A DNA stretch of 64,000 nt from Tidjanibacter sp. (lineage in GTDB: Bacteria; Bacteroidota; Bacteroidia; Bacteroidales; Rikenellaceae): NCBI GenBank assembly GCA_017466345.1, contig JAFTUI010000006.1, positions 29,112 through 93,111 of the forward strand. Direction: 5' to 3'. Below the pieces are notes generated by a model that saw nothing but the letters and a program-made list of their open reading frames with translations, did no database searches and had not been told where the DNA came from. Both the position numbers and the translations under genes were made by a program. Position 1 is the stretch's first letter. Each line of letters begins with the position of its first letter. Shown here one piece after another: positions 8,998 to 17,674 of this stretch.

Positions 8998-10374
8998 ATG
9001 AAAAAATATATCGTTATGGCTCTTTGCCTCGCAATGAGCGCTACTATGTTTGCTCAGGAGACAGAGGCTCAGAAAGAACTGAAAGCCGAAGTAAACAAGG
9101 GTATTGTTAAGTTCCAGTCCGAGGATGGCGACTATTCGTTCCGCGTAGGTGGTCGCGTAGTTCTCGATGGTTCGCACTATGTTGGTGGTTTCACCGATCG
9201 TGGTTCGGGTGCTGCTATGACCTCGGCTCGTCTTCGCATCATCAGCAAGATGGGTGACAAGGTAGACTTCAAACTCGATGCCGACTTTATGTCAAGCACC
9301 TTCATCAAAGACGCTTACTTGCGTTATCACACCAGCGAGAACGGTTTTGTACGCTTCGGTAACATCACCGAGCCCTTCTCGGCAGAGAACATCATCAGCA
9401 CTTTCGATGAGCCTTTCATCGCCAAATCGGCAACTATGCAGGCATTTGGTACCGGTCGTGCTATTGGTGCTACCTACCGTCACTACCACGATTACTTCTG
9501 GTTTGAGGGTGGTCTTTTCTCGGAGAAGATTCACGCACGCAAAGCCGGTGATATGGGTTGGGCTGCTACCGCACGTTTGCTCGGTCGCATCCAGGGTGAC
9601 GACTACCACTTCCACTTGGGTGGTGCTGTAACTACTCGCCGTCCCGATGCTAATGGTTATGCAGATGGTAGCGATGATTACAACCGCACCGTTACTTTCT
9701 CTTCGAACTTGGAGAGCGCTATTGACAACACTCACTTCCTCTCGGCAACTGCCAACAATGCTAAGAACATCTTCAAGTACAACATCGAGGCTATGGGTCA
9801 CTACAAGAACTTCTACGCCAAGGTAGAGTACACCGGTGTTAAGGTTGCTCGTGAGCGCAACTGGGAGGCACTTTGCCAGAGCTATGCAGGTTCGTTGATG
9901 GGTCTTTATATGCCTACTCCCGCTGCTGCCAAGGCTTTCTTGGGCGATGATTTGCAGTACAATTTCAGCGGTTACACTGCTGAGGTAGGTATGTTGGTAA
10001 AAGGTGGCGACTACAAATACAACTCGGTAGAGGCTTTGATGCGCCGTCCCGGTGCCGGTAGCCTCGAACTGTTGGCTCGCTACAACCACACCGACCTGAA
10101 CACCATCAAAGAGGGTAGCATCTTCCACAACAACGGTTACACCGGTGCTGGTTTTTACAGCAACGCTATGATGATCGCCTTCTATATGAAGAACGACAGT
10201 GTTGCCGGTGGTAGCGCAGACACCTTCACTTTGGGTGCTAACTACTTCTTCACCGACCAGATTGTTCTCCGCGTGAACTACAACCTGGCTTACTACAACA
10301 ACCCCTACAACCTCAACTACTGCTACGACAATGTTATGCACGCAGTTCAGGTTCGCTTGGGCTTCGAGTTCTAA
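8998..10374 (+). CDS. outer-membrane porin, phosphate-selective O/P-like
   Basis: A 458-residue protein with a cleavable signal (MKKYIVMALCLAMSATMFAQ) and a short helical, charged linker. It continues as alternating beta strands (YSFRVGGRVVLDGSHYVGG; VDFKLDADFM; AYLRYHTSENGFVRFGNITEPF) to a terminal aromatic residue, VRLGFEF, as outer-membrane barrels require. This is the layout of the porin O/P family. As the last gene of the glp operon it probably admits glycerophosphodiesters or glycerol 3-phosphate through the outer membrane; substrate preference is inferred from context. A terminator follows 66 bp after the stop. Confidence 0.85.
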   Translation: MKKYIVMALCLAMSATMFAQETEAQKELKAEVNKGIVKFQSEDGDYSFRVGGRVVLDGSHYVGGFTDRGSGAAMTSARLRIISKMGDKVDFKLDADFMSSTFIKDAYLRYHTSENGFVRFGNITEPFSAENIISTFDEPFIAKSATMQAFGTGRAIGATYRHYHDYFWFEGGLFSEKIHARKAGDMGWAATARLLGRIQGDDYHFHLGGAVTTRRPDANGYADGSDDYNRTVTFSSNLESAIDNTHFLSATANNAKNIFKYNIEAMGHYKNFYAKVEYTGVKVARERNWEALCQSYAGSLMGLYMPTPAAAKAFLGDDLQYNFSGYTAEVGMLVKGGDYKYNSVEALMRRPGAGSLELLARYNHTDLNTIKEGSIFHNNGYTGAGFYSNAMMIAFYMKNDSVAGGSADTFTLGANYFFTDQIVLRVNYNLAYYNNPYNLNYCYDNVMHAVQVRLGFEF

Positions 10375-10439
10375 TCAAGGGTAAGCGACTTATTCAAAAG
10401 ACTGTTTTTTCATAATACAGTATATTTAAGTTTTGGGTG

Positions 10440-10474
10440 CCGCCCCCGCCAGAGATGGTGGGGGCGGTTTTTTT
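10440..10474 (+). terminator. terminator of the glp operon
   Basis: CCGCCCCCGCCA (10440-10451) pairs with TGGTGGGGGCGG (10456-10467), with one G-U pair and a 4-nt loop, followed by seven T. Confidence 0.9.
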
Positions 10475-10490
10475 GTGGAGTAGCGGTAGT

Positions 10491-10580
10491 AGATATGAGA
10501 GATATGAGAGATATGAGAGATATGAGAGATATGAGAGATATGAGAGATATGAGAGATATGAGAGATATGAGAGATATGAG
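10491..10580. repeat. perfect 9-bp tandem array, AGATATGAG x10
   Basis: Ten identical consecutive copies of AGATATGAG in 90 bp, between two convergent terminators. The same unit recurs five times at 54257-54301. This array, two terminators and a short AT-rich stretch account for the whole 335-bp porin-clpX gap; no gene is seen. Confidence 0.95.
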
Positions 10581-10599
10581 AATTGCTACTACTTCCCAC

Positions 10600-10660
10600 A
10601 AAAAACCTCCCCCTTGCTCTTGGGTATCTTTTTTAATACCCGTGAACAAGGGGGAGGTTT
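10600..10660 (-). terminator. terminator of the clpP-clpX operon
   Basis: Outer arms AAACCTCCCCCTTG (10603-10616) and CAAGGGGGAGGTTT (10647-10660) enclose an inner hairpin GGGTAT/ATACCC. Read leftwards the stem ends in a T-run (A-run at 10600-10605 on plus), so it faces clpX. The inner 20-bp segment recurs inverted at 28384-28403. Confidence 0.8.
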
Positions 10661-10709
10661 ATTTTAGTTGTCGGTTATCAGCTATCAGCGACAGTTGGCG
10701 GCTAATGCT

Positions 10710-12011
10710 CTATGCCAACTTCTCGGAGCGTTTGATGCGACTCTCGGCGTACTCCTTAGTGAAGGTAAACTCCTTTAAGCCCGAAGATGGGAGGTCGAAC
10801 ATAGCGTCCGTAACAATCGCCTCGCAGATGCTTCTAAGTCCCCTCGCGCCCAACTTAAACTCCACAGCCTTATCTACAATGAAGTCCAACGTAGCCTCAT
10901 CAAACGAAATTTTCACGCCATCCAGCTCAAATAGTTTGGTGTATTGTTTGATGATGGAGTTTTTGGGCTCGGTGAGAATTTGGCGCAGTATCTCCTTATC
11001 GAGCGGTTGCAGGTATGTCAGCACCGGCATACGACCAACAAGTTCGGGAATCAAGCCAAACGAGCGCAAGTCCTGAGGTGTGATATACTGCATAATGTTT
11101 TTGCGGTCGATATGTCGTGCTGCACCCTGGTTGTAGCCCACAACGCGGGTGTTGAGCCTCTGGCTAATTTTCTTCTCTATGCCGTCAAAAGCACCACCGC
11201 AGATGAAGAGTATGTTGCTCGTATTGACCTGCACAAACTTCTGCTCGGGGTGTTTCCTGCCGCCCTGAGGGGGAACATTCACTACCGTACCCTCCAAAAT
11301 TTTCAGCAGAGCCTGCTGCACGCCCTCGCCGCTAACATCGCGAGTAATGGAGGGGTTATCGCTCTTGCGGGCAATTTTATCCACCTCATCAATGAATACG
11401 ATACCTCTCTCTGCCTGCTCCACGTTGTAGTCTGCCACCTGCAAGAGGCGCGAGAGGATACTCTCCACATCCTCGCCAACGTAGCCTGCCTCGGTCAGCA
11501 CCGTAGCATCCACAATCGTAAAGGGAACTTTCAGAAGTCGGGCTATGGTCCTCGCCAGCAGGGTTTTACCCGTACCCGTCTCGCCGACCATAATGATGTT
11601 GGACTTTTCGATTTCCACATCGTCTATGGTTGCCGACTCCGAGTTGGGCGAGTTCTTCTTGGCGACATTCTGCTTATCCTGAGCCGCAAGAAGGCGTTTG
11701 TAGTGGTTGTAGACCGCCACCGAAAGCGTACGCTTAGCAGCATCTTGTCCGATGACGTACCTATCCAAGAATGCCTTTATCTCGGCGGGTTTTTTTAGGT
11801 CGCTCTTTTGGAGCGCGGGCACCGCCCCACCCTTTTTCTTCTTGGAGGCACTCTGCTCTTGCAACACCTCATAGCCACGCTCCACACACTCATCGCAGAT
11901 GGTCGCTCCGTTCATACCCGAAAAGAGCATACCCACATCCATCGCGCTACGTCCGCAGAACGAGCAAGAGTCTACGCCACCGTGTCTGTGATTATCTTTG
12001 TTATTTGCCAT
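10710..12011 (-). CDS. clpX: ATP-dependent Clp protease, ATP-binding subunit ClpX
   Basis: A 433-residue AAA+ unfoldase. The N-terminal zinc-binding domain has the C4 pattern CSFCGRS...CDECVERG (about residues 17-44). The ATPase core shows Walker A GETGTGKT, Walker [11 protein letters not shown], the pore-loop region GYVGEDVES, and the sensor-2/small-domain segment [14 protein letters not shown]. ClpX hexamers recognise degrons, unfold substrates and thread them into ClpP. It lies 15 bp downstream of clpP, so the two are one operon. All motifs are intact. Confidence 0.98.
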   Translation of the reverse strand: MANNKDNHRHGGVDSCSFCGRSAMDVGMLFSGMNGATICDECVERGYEVLQEQSASKKKKGGAVPALQKSDLKKPAEIKAFLDRYVIGQDAAKRTLSVAVYNHYKRLLAAQDKQNVAKKNSPNSESATIDDVEIEKSNIIMVGETGTGKTLLARTIARLLKVPFTIVDATVLTEAGYVGEDVESILSRLLQVADYNVEQAERGIVFIDEVDKIARKSDNPSITRDVSGEGVQQALLKILEGTVVNVPPQGGRKHPEQKFVQVNTSNILFICGGAFDGIEKKISQRLNTRVVGYNQGAARHIDRKNIMQYITPQDLRSFGLIPELVGRMPVLTYLQPLDKEILRQILTEPKNSIIKQYTKLFELDGVKISFDEATLDFIVDKAVEFKLGARGLRSICEAIVTDAMFDLPSSGLKEFTFTKEYAESRIKRSEKLA

Positions 12012-12026
12012 TTTTTTAAGAAAAGT

Positions 12027-12698
12027 CTATTTGTGTTTGCGTCCAACAAGCACCTCGTCAATCAAGCCATAAGCCTTAGCCTCCTCGGCACGCATCCAAT
12101 AGTCGCGGTCGGCATCGAGTTCTATCTTATCGAAGGGCTGCCCCGAGTGATGAGCGAGAATTTCGTAGAGTTCTTGTTTGTATTTGAGGATTTCGCGTGC
12201 GGTAATTTCAATGTCCGAAGCCTGACCTTGCACTCCACCCAGAGGCTGATGAATCATCACGCGCGAGTGGGGCAATGCCGAGCGTTTACCCTTAGTACCT
12301 GCTGTGAGCAGCACAGCACCCATACTTGCAGCCATACCCGTACAGATGGTCGCCACATCGGGCGCAACAAGTTGCATAGTGTCGTAGATGCCCAAGCCTG
12401 CCGACACACTACCACCGGGCGAGTTGATATAAATCTGAATGTCGCGCTCTGCATCGGCAGTTTCGAGGAAGAGGAGTTGTGCTTGGATGATGTTTGCCAC
12501 ATCGTCATTGATGGGGGCACCGAGGAAGATGATGCGGTCCATCATAAGGCGCGAGAAGACATCCATCTGCGCCACATTCAGGTTGCGCTCCTCAATAACG
12601 GTTGGCGACACATAGCCATCCAACAACTGACCATAACGGTGTAGGTTGAGCGAAGAGATACCCTGCGAGAGGGCAAATTTCTGGAATTCGTTTTTCAT
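12027..12698 (-). CDS. clpP: ATP-dependent Clp protease, proteolytic subunit ClpP
   Basis: A 223-residue serine protease. The Ser-His-Asp triad fits S125 (GMAASMGA), H150 (MIHQPLGG) and D199 (DADRDYWM), the E. coli positions shifted by 27. The N-terminal 25-30 residues ([18 protein letters not shown]) are probably a propeptide. ClpP forms a 14-mer chamber fed by ClpX, encoded next door. A TATCTTTG box upstream at 12763-12770 gives the pair its own promoter, separate from the FAD-oxidoreductase gene behind it. Confidence 0.98.
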   Translation of the reverse strand: MKNEFQKFALSQGISSLNLHRYGQLLDGYVSPTVIEERNLNVAQMDVFSRLMMDRIIFLGAPINDDVANIIQAQLLFLETADAERDIQIYINSPGGSVSAGLGIYDTMQLVAPDVATICTGMAASMGAVLLTAGTKGKRSALPHSRVMIHQPLGGVQGQASDIEITAREILKYKQELYEILAHHSGQPFDKIELDADRDYWMRAEEAKAYGLIDEVLVGRKHK

Positions 12699-12762
12699 AT
12701 TGTCTTGTGCTACTGTTTCTATTCATTACAAAGGTTACACCACAATAGTTGCAACCGCTTCA

Positions 12763-12770
12763 CAAAGATA
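12763..12770 (-). promoter_or_regulatory. putative -7 box for clpP-clpX
   Basis: CAAAGATA on plus reads TATCTTTG towards clpP, 65 bp before its ATG. No clear TTTG -33 partner is visible. Confidence 0.5.
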
Positions 12771-12804
12771 GGAAAAAGAAGTTGAGAGTTGGCGAAAAAA
12801 AGTC

Positions 12805-14655
12805 TTATCGTCTGAAATATCCCTCAAAATCCACATCCAAGAGGTTAAATGGATCAAAGAGTGCATCTATAACTACCGCTGCTTCGAGCCTTGTTACAGC
12901 CCTATGTGAAGAGTACTCCTCCAAGCCCAACGAGTGCCACCACTCATCGGCAGGTGCTGGCAACTGAACGCCCAAACGTTTAAGTGCCCCCACAAATTCG
13001 CCAACTGTCACCTCGCCCGAGCCGAGTCCCAAGTCGCCACCGTAGAACTGCTCGGCAAAAATCTCCTCTGCCAGCAAAGGGGCATCGGGGCGGAAGAGGG
13101 TTTGGTTTTCCCAACCCACATTTCTACCCTCTCCTCGCAGGATACCTGTGGCACCAATGCGTTGTACAGCCCCAAAATGTTTGTGTTCCTTGGGCAGGTC
13201 TACATAGGGCATAATATAGCCTCCTGCATTGAGGAGCTCGGTCTGCACATCCCTTACCGACACCTCGCCCACATCCTTACCCTCCATAACCGAGAGGGCA
13301 GCCAAGGCGCCTGCTGCTTGTCCGAGTTGCATAACAACGGGTTGGAGGCGGGTGGCTCCGTTGATGAGGTTAGACACCGAAATAGACTTCTCCACAACGA
13401 GCAAATTTTCAACCTCTTGGGGAATAATCACACCCAAAGGCACATTGAAAGAGGGTATGGGATAGAAGTGCAAATCGGGGAGTTCGCGCCACTTGGGATG
13501 AGCGAAGTGATGATGATCTACGGGGTAGTCGCCAACGGCAATACCTGTTCTGTAATAGGGGTGTTTGTAGTCGTAGGGGGCAGCCGCTGCATCCATAGTG
13601 AAGAACGCCTCGCCCACAATGCGCCTCGACTCACGATGATAGGGGAAGAAGGGAAGACCATCTTCGGTGGGGAAAACATCGTCTGCTATGCCGAGGTTTT
13701 TCATTCCAAGTTGTGTCTGGATGAAGTATACAAAGCAGAGCGTATGATTTTTAGCCCTCATCAACGCCTCCTCGCGCTCCTTTGGCGAAGCATCCACAAT
13801 GTTGGCGTAGTAGTCATTACCATAGATGGGCCAATTTATCATATAGCGTCCACCCGGGGTCTTGCCATAGGTAATCATCATATCCGAAGACCACAGATAC
13901 TGTCCCGTCTCGGTCTTTTCGTCACTCAGCGGATTAATGCACGCATTAGCAAAAAGCGTTGGGTCGTAGCCATCGGGCTGAGGAATGGTCATATCCGCAC
14001 CCACACCATAGTCCTTCAAAAACGCCACATAGGTCAAATCCTGTATCACATTGTTTGCCTCCTCGGGCGCAATAGACTCCTCGGTGTCGTGGCGCGACTC
14101 CATACCTATGCGATACTCCACGCCACACGCCTTTGCCACATCGCCCAACTCGGTAGCGTCCACCAAAACATCCGCAACAACACTCCTGCGGCGTCCTTCG
14201 CTATCGCGATAGGCAACCTTCCACATCTCTCCACTGCGGCGCACACTCAGCAACTGAGCACACCTCTCCACAGTAAAGCAGTCTGCGCAAGAGTTGCAGA
14301 TGTTGGTAAATACCTGCTGACCAATATGGGGGTCGAAATTGATATTGCTCACCCAGCCCGTTTGAAGAGCAGGGTAGCCACCATAGCGAGCAGCCAAAGA
14401 GTCGGTAAACTCTCCGAAGATGCCGCTTCTCATCTTATAGTTGCCATCCACACAGCTCACACCTGCCGAAGTGAGCATTCCTCCAAGCCAGGGGGTCTCC
14501 TCAATAATGAGGGTGCTGACACCCATCCTTGCAGATTGCACACCGGCACTCACGCCCGAAGCACCTCCTCCAACAATCACAATAGGGATATGCGTGGGAG
14601 TGCACGACAAGAGAAACAACGTCATCAGAGAGAATAAAATACCACTGTGTTTCAT
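12805..14655 (-). CDS. FAD-dependent oxidoreductase, lipoprotein (PF12831-type)
   Basis: A 616-residue protein with a short lipoprotein signal (MKHSGILFSLMTLFLLSC, Cys18) and immediately an FAD Rossmann motif IVIVGGGASGVSAGVQSARMG. Further family landmarks are DVLVDATELGDVAKACG, a cysteine cluster CNSCADC, and the C-terminal FAD segment INGATRLQPVVMQLGQAAGALAALS. The last 100 residues look like a separate alpha-helical module. Bacteroidota encode many of these putative periplasmic or surface oxidoreductases; their substrates are mostly unknown. It sits between tig and clpP, which are usually adjacent. Confidence 0.8.
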   Translation of the reverse strand: MKHSGILFSLMTLFLLSCTPTHIPIVIVGGGASGVSAGVQSARMGVSTLIIEETPWLGGMLTSAGVSCVDGNYKMRSGIFGEFTDSLAARYGGYPALQTGWVSNINFDPHIGQQVFTNICNSCADCFTVERCAQLLSVRRSGEMWKVAYRDSEGRRRSVVADVLVDATELGDVAKACGVEYRIGMESRHDTEESIAPEEANNVIQDLTYVAFLKDYGVGADMTIPQPDGYDPTLFANACINPLSDEKTETGQYLWSSDMMITYGKTPGGRYMINWPIYGNDYYANIVDASPKEREEALMRAKNHTLCFVYFIQTQLGMKNLGIADDVFPTEDGLPFFPYHRESRRIVGEAFFTMDAAAAPYDYKHPYYRTGIAVGDYPVDHHHFAHPKWRELPDLHFYPIPSFNVPLGVIIPQEVENLLVVEKSISVSNLINGATRLQPVVMQLGQAAGALAALSVMEGKDVGEVSVRDVQTELLNAGGYIMPYVDLPKEHKHFGAVQRIGATGILRGEGRNVGWENQTLFRPDAPLLAEEIFAEQFYGGDLGLGSGEVTVGEFVGALKRLGVQLPAPADEWWHSLGLEEYSSHRAVTRLEAAVVIDALFDPFNLLDVDFEGYFRR

Positions 14656-14757
14656 AATTGAGAGTTGAGAGTTTTAGTTTTAGAGTTTTCGAGCAACCGC
14701 AAGTTGGTCAATTGAAAGCAGGGCGTTACCTTAATGCCCTTGCGATAATAGTTTTAG

Positions 14758-15060
14758 ATGCAAAAAGCAAAAGAACGGAGGGATTTTTGTGCCAAAAGAG
14801 AGAGCGAGTCCGCACAACGCAAAAAAGCAAAAGAACGGAGGGATTTTTGTGCCAAAAGAGAGAGCGGACTCCAAACAAACAACGCAAAAAGCAAAAGAGA
14901 AGAGGAATTTCAAGGCTTGCGAAGAAGGCGGCTCCGCAGTCAACGCAAAAAGCAAAAGAATGGAGGGCTTTTTGTGCCAAACGAGGGAGCGAGTCCGCAC
15001 AACGCAAAAAGCAAAATAGAAGAGGAATTTCAAGGCTTGCGAAGAAGGCGGCTCCGCAGT
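14758..15060. repeat. tandem ~60-bp repeats of two alternating types
   Basis: Five units each begin GCAAAAAGCAAAA. Type 1 (GGAGGGATTTTTGTGCC...GAGTCCGCACAAC) is at about 14760, 14820 and 14944. Type 2 (AGAGGAATTTCAAGGCTTGC...GGCTCCGCAG) is at about 14884 and 15004. They fill the 458-bp gap between tig and the FAD oxidoreductase and share words with the REP-like elements elsewhere. No spacers or coding region are seen. Confidence 0.85.
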
Positions 15061-15090
15061 TTGCTCGGCGCAAATGAGGAAGCCGCCTTC
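15044..15090 (+). repeat. REP-like hairpin, copy C
   Basis: GAAGGCGGCT (15044-15053) pairs perfectly with AGCCGCCTTC (15081-15090) around CCGCAG, TTTGC, 5 nt, GCAAA, TGAGGA. It ends the tandem array and lies just downstream of tig. Confidence 0.8.
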
Positions 15091-15113
15091 AAGCGTAACG
15101 AAGAAATTACCTT

Positions 15114-16445
15114 CTATTTTGCTTTTTTGGCGAGGATTTTGTTCAACTCAGCAATAGTCACACTCTTGTTCGACACCTTCACGAGAGGAGTTACAGCCTC
15201 GATAACCTTAGCCTCGTAAACCTTCTCGATGAGTTTGTTGGACTCCTCCTTGTTGGAGAGAATCTGCTGTGCGTAGTTGGCGAGCATCTCGTCAGCCACG
15301 TTCATCATACCATACTGTGCGAACTGTGCAGCAGCGTATGCCTTAGCCTCAGCCTCCATATCCTCGGGTTTAACCTCTACGCCGAGCTTCTTGGCGAAGA
15401 ATTTGAGGATTGCAGTCCAGCGCATCATATCTGCAAAGGGAGCAAAGTCCTTCTCAATCTCCTCCATAGTGAACTTACCCTCGTTGATGGCGAGCAACCA
15501 GCGTTTCAGGAAGTCCTCGGGAAGTGTGAGGGCTGCTTTCTCCAAGAGGTACTCGCGGAGAGTCTGAGTGAAGACATAGTCGCTCTCCTTTTTGAGCTCA
15601 GCCTCAATCTTCTTGTCGATCATCTTCTCGAACTCCTCGGCGCTCTTAACATCGCCTGCGGGGAATGCCATCTTGAAGAACTCCTCGTTCAACTCGGGGT
15701 CTGCATATTTGCGGATTTTGGTGATGGTGAGGTTGAACTCGGGGTTGATACCCTCCAACTCGTTCTCCTTCAAGCCAAGTACCGAAGCCCTCTGCTGTGC
15801 GCTCTTGTAGAGCTCGTTTACGTTCACAATCATCTGGTCGCCAACCTTCTTGCCGATGTAGGGTTTGCGCTCCTCGTCAGTCATACTGATAAGACCAACG
15901 TAAGCGTCCTCAGTCTTAATCTCGCCGTTGTCGAGGGTGCACATCACAGCCTCGTCCTTCTCCACAACGTCTACATCTACGAGTTTGCCATAGGTGCGGA
16001 GGAATTGGCTACGGTAGCCCTCGCGCATCTCCTCGTCTACTTTGATTTTGTAGCGGGTAACCTTGTCTTTCTCGGAGAGTTCGAGCTCCACAACGGGAGC
16101 CAAGCCTACCTCGAAGATGAACTCGTGGTCGGTGTTGTTGTCGAAGTCGAAAGCACCCTGCTCATCGCTGGGCATAACGTCACCCATATAGTCGATACCC
16201 TCTTTCTCGATGTATGCGAAGCAGTTGTCGGAAGCCATCTTATAGGCGGTCTCGGCAACTACACCTTTGCGGTACATCTTGTTGATGATGCCCATAGGTA
16301 CCATACCGGGGCGGAAGCCGGGGATGTTAGCTTTGCGTTTGTACTCACGGAGTTTTTTGTCCACCTCTGCTGCATAGTCAGCCTCCGAAACGGTGATTTT
16401 GATAATCGCGGTTTGGTTTTCGCGAGCCTCTTTGATGATGTTCAT
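15114..16445 (-). CDS. tig: trigger factor, ribosome-associated chaperone
   Basis: A 443-residue protein. The N-terminal ribosome-binding domain ends its docking loop with the signature PGFRPGMVPMGIINKMY (the GFRxGxxP motif). A middle PPIase-like domain and a long helical C-terminal arm region follow. Trigger factor docks at L23 at the exit tunnel and shields nascent chains. The PPIase part is divergent, as is common in Bacteroidota. A TACCTTTG box lies upstream at 16505-16512. Between tig and clpP here are an FAD oxidoreductase and a repeat array. Confidence 0.95.
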   Translation of the reverse strand: MNIIKEARENQTAIIKITVSEADYAAEVDKKLREYKRKANIPGFRPGMVPMGIINKMYRKGVVAETAYKMASDNCFAYIEKEGIDYMGDVMPSDEQGAFDFDNNTDHEFIFEVGLAPVVELELSEKDKVTRYKIKVDEEMREGYRSQFLRTYGKLVDVDVVEKDEAVMCTLDNGEIKTEDAYVGLISMTDEERKPYIGKKVGDQMIVNVNELYKSAQQRASVLGLKENELEGINPEFNLTITKIRKYADPELNEEFFKMAFPAGDVKSAEEFEKMIDKKIEAELKKESDYVFTQTLREYLLEKAALTLPEDFLKRWLLAINEGKFTMEEIEKDFAPFADMMRWTAILKFFAKKLGVEVKPEDMEAEAKAYAAAQFAQYGMMNVADEMLANYAQQILSNKEESNKLIEKVYEAKVIEAVTPLVKVSNKSVTIAELNKILAKKAK

Positions 16446-16504
16446 AGCGTATTTATATGTTTTTGTTACTGATTATCTACCTTTTAGCCACAATTTGCGG
16501 AGTG

Positions 16505-16512
16505 CAAAGGTA
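16505..16512 (-). promoter_or_regulatory. putative -7 box for tig
   Basis: CAAAGGTA on plus reads TACCTTTG towards tig, 60 bp before its ATG. Confidence 0.5.
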
Positions 16513-16545
16513 ATAATTTTCCGCCAAATAGCAACCATTAGGCGC

Positions 16546-16584
16546 AAAAAAAGGAGGCGCGACCTCTTTTGAAGGTCGCGCCTC
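16546..16584 (-). terminator. terminator of the susC-susD-lipoprotein operon
   Basis: GAGGCGCGACCT (16554-16565) pairs perfectly with AGGTCGCGCCTC (16573-16584), loop 7 nt. On the minus strand it is followed by seven T (A-run 16546-16552). Confidence 0.9.
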
Positions 16585-16624
16585 TCGATTTTAGGTAGAG
16601 TTTTTCAACTCTTCGGCTTATGGT

Positions 16625-17635
16625 TTACTGTATTTTGGTAAATACAACGCCCTTGTAGCCAGGGAGAGCATCATACATATGCTCAACCAAATCGTAGTCG
16701 TTGGTAGGATCTACAGTCCAGAAACCAAACCTAACTACAATATTCTCAGGGAATGTGATGGTAGTACTTTCGTCATCGTACTTGAACTCAGTATTTACCC
16801 TCCATTCGGTCGAAGTAGCTTCGGTGGTAGCATCGTACATCTGAGATACCAAGAATACTGTATAGTCTTCGGTCACTGGTACCAACAACTCCAATGGAGC
16901 AAACTGCATTCGTTTAGTCTCCGCGTCATAATAACCATACAATGCGTGGCCTGTTTCAGACTCACATACGAAGCACTCGGTAGTAGTCTCCCAGCGTATT
17001 GAAACCTCAGTCCAGGCGTATTTTTCGACAGGATACTCAGCCTCGTCAGTTCCGTCATACCAAGCACTATCGGTGTAAGATACAGCAAATGTACCGCACA
17101 TACGGTCGCGATCACTCTTAGTCAAAACAACTCGGCACTGTTTCTGCTCGCCAATAGTGGTAGTTGAAGACTCAATCTCGAATGTAGCACGAATGTCATC
17201 GGGCTCGGTGTTTACGATTTTAAGCTCCAAATTCACGGTTTTGGTCCACTTCTTAGTCTCTTCGTCATAGTACTTATTGGGATCTTTTTCATCGTAGTAC
17301 TTGTCGTAGGCGGGGAAGTTGAGATCGAAAGTGGTGATGATATACTCGCCATCGCCCTTTTTGCCAGTCTCATTGTGCTTACCCTCAAAAGGCTCGCCCG
17401 TAACAACAGGTTTAATCTTTACCGACACATTGCAAGAGTTCATACCCTCCTCGGTGTCGGACGTGATGGTCAAAGGTATATTAATATAGCCCGAACCATA
17501 GTCGCTCGGTATTTCTGCTTTTGCAAACTGCACAGTGGTCTGTCCAGGAGTGCCATCCTCCTCGGCAAAAGTACCGCAAGAGACAAAACCCATCGTAAGC
17601 AGAAGAGCCGCTGCAATATATTTAATAAATTTCAT
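16625..17635 (-). CDS. lipoprotein of a SusCD operon, unknown family
   Basis: A 336-residue lipoprotein starting at the ATG at 17635 (MKFIKYIAAALLLTMG, lipobox FVSC). A TTG four codons earlier is in frame but less likely. An early Calx-beta-like stretch (TVQFAKAEIPSDYGSGYINIPLTI) is followed by beta-rich, aspartate- and threonine-rich sequence. It is the last gene after susC and susD. Such third genes usually encode surface ligand-binding lipoproteins; binding is inferred only from position. No catalytic motif is visible. The terminator follows about 40 bp after the stop. Confidence 0.75.
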   Translation of the reverse strand: MKFIKYIAAALLLTMGFVSCGTFAEEDGTPGQTTVQFAKAEIPSDYGSGYINIPLTITSDTEEGMNSCNVSVKIKPVVTGEPFEGKHNETGKKGDGEYIITTFDLNFPAYDKYYDEKDPNKYYDEETKKWTKTVNLELKIVNTEPDDIRATFEIESSTTTIGEQKQCRVVLTKSDRDRMCGTFAVSYTDSAWYDGTDEAEYPVEKYAWTEVSIRWETTTECFVCESETGHALYGYYDAETKRMQFAPLELLVPVTEDYTVFLVSQMYDATTEATSTEWRVNTEFKYDDESTTITFPENIVVRFGFWTVDPTNDYDLVEHMYDALPGYKGVVFTKIQ

Positions 17636-17674
17636 AGTTTTTCTCAAATTTTAGAGTTACACCTATATTATATA

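Noticed and set aside
10491-10580. Reading frames through the 9-bp arrays (proteins of YER, DMR or CYP repeats)
   Set aside because: A multiple-of-three period without stops opens all frames on both strands. There is no start context, domain or conservation signal.
14758-15060. Repeats of about 60 bp as a possible CRISPR array
   Set aside because: The units are contiguous, near-identical through their full length and of two alternating types. There are no unique spacers and no cas genes nearby.
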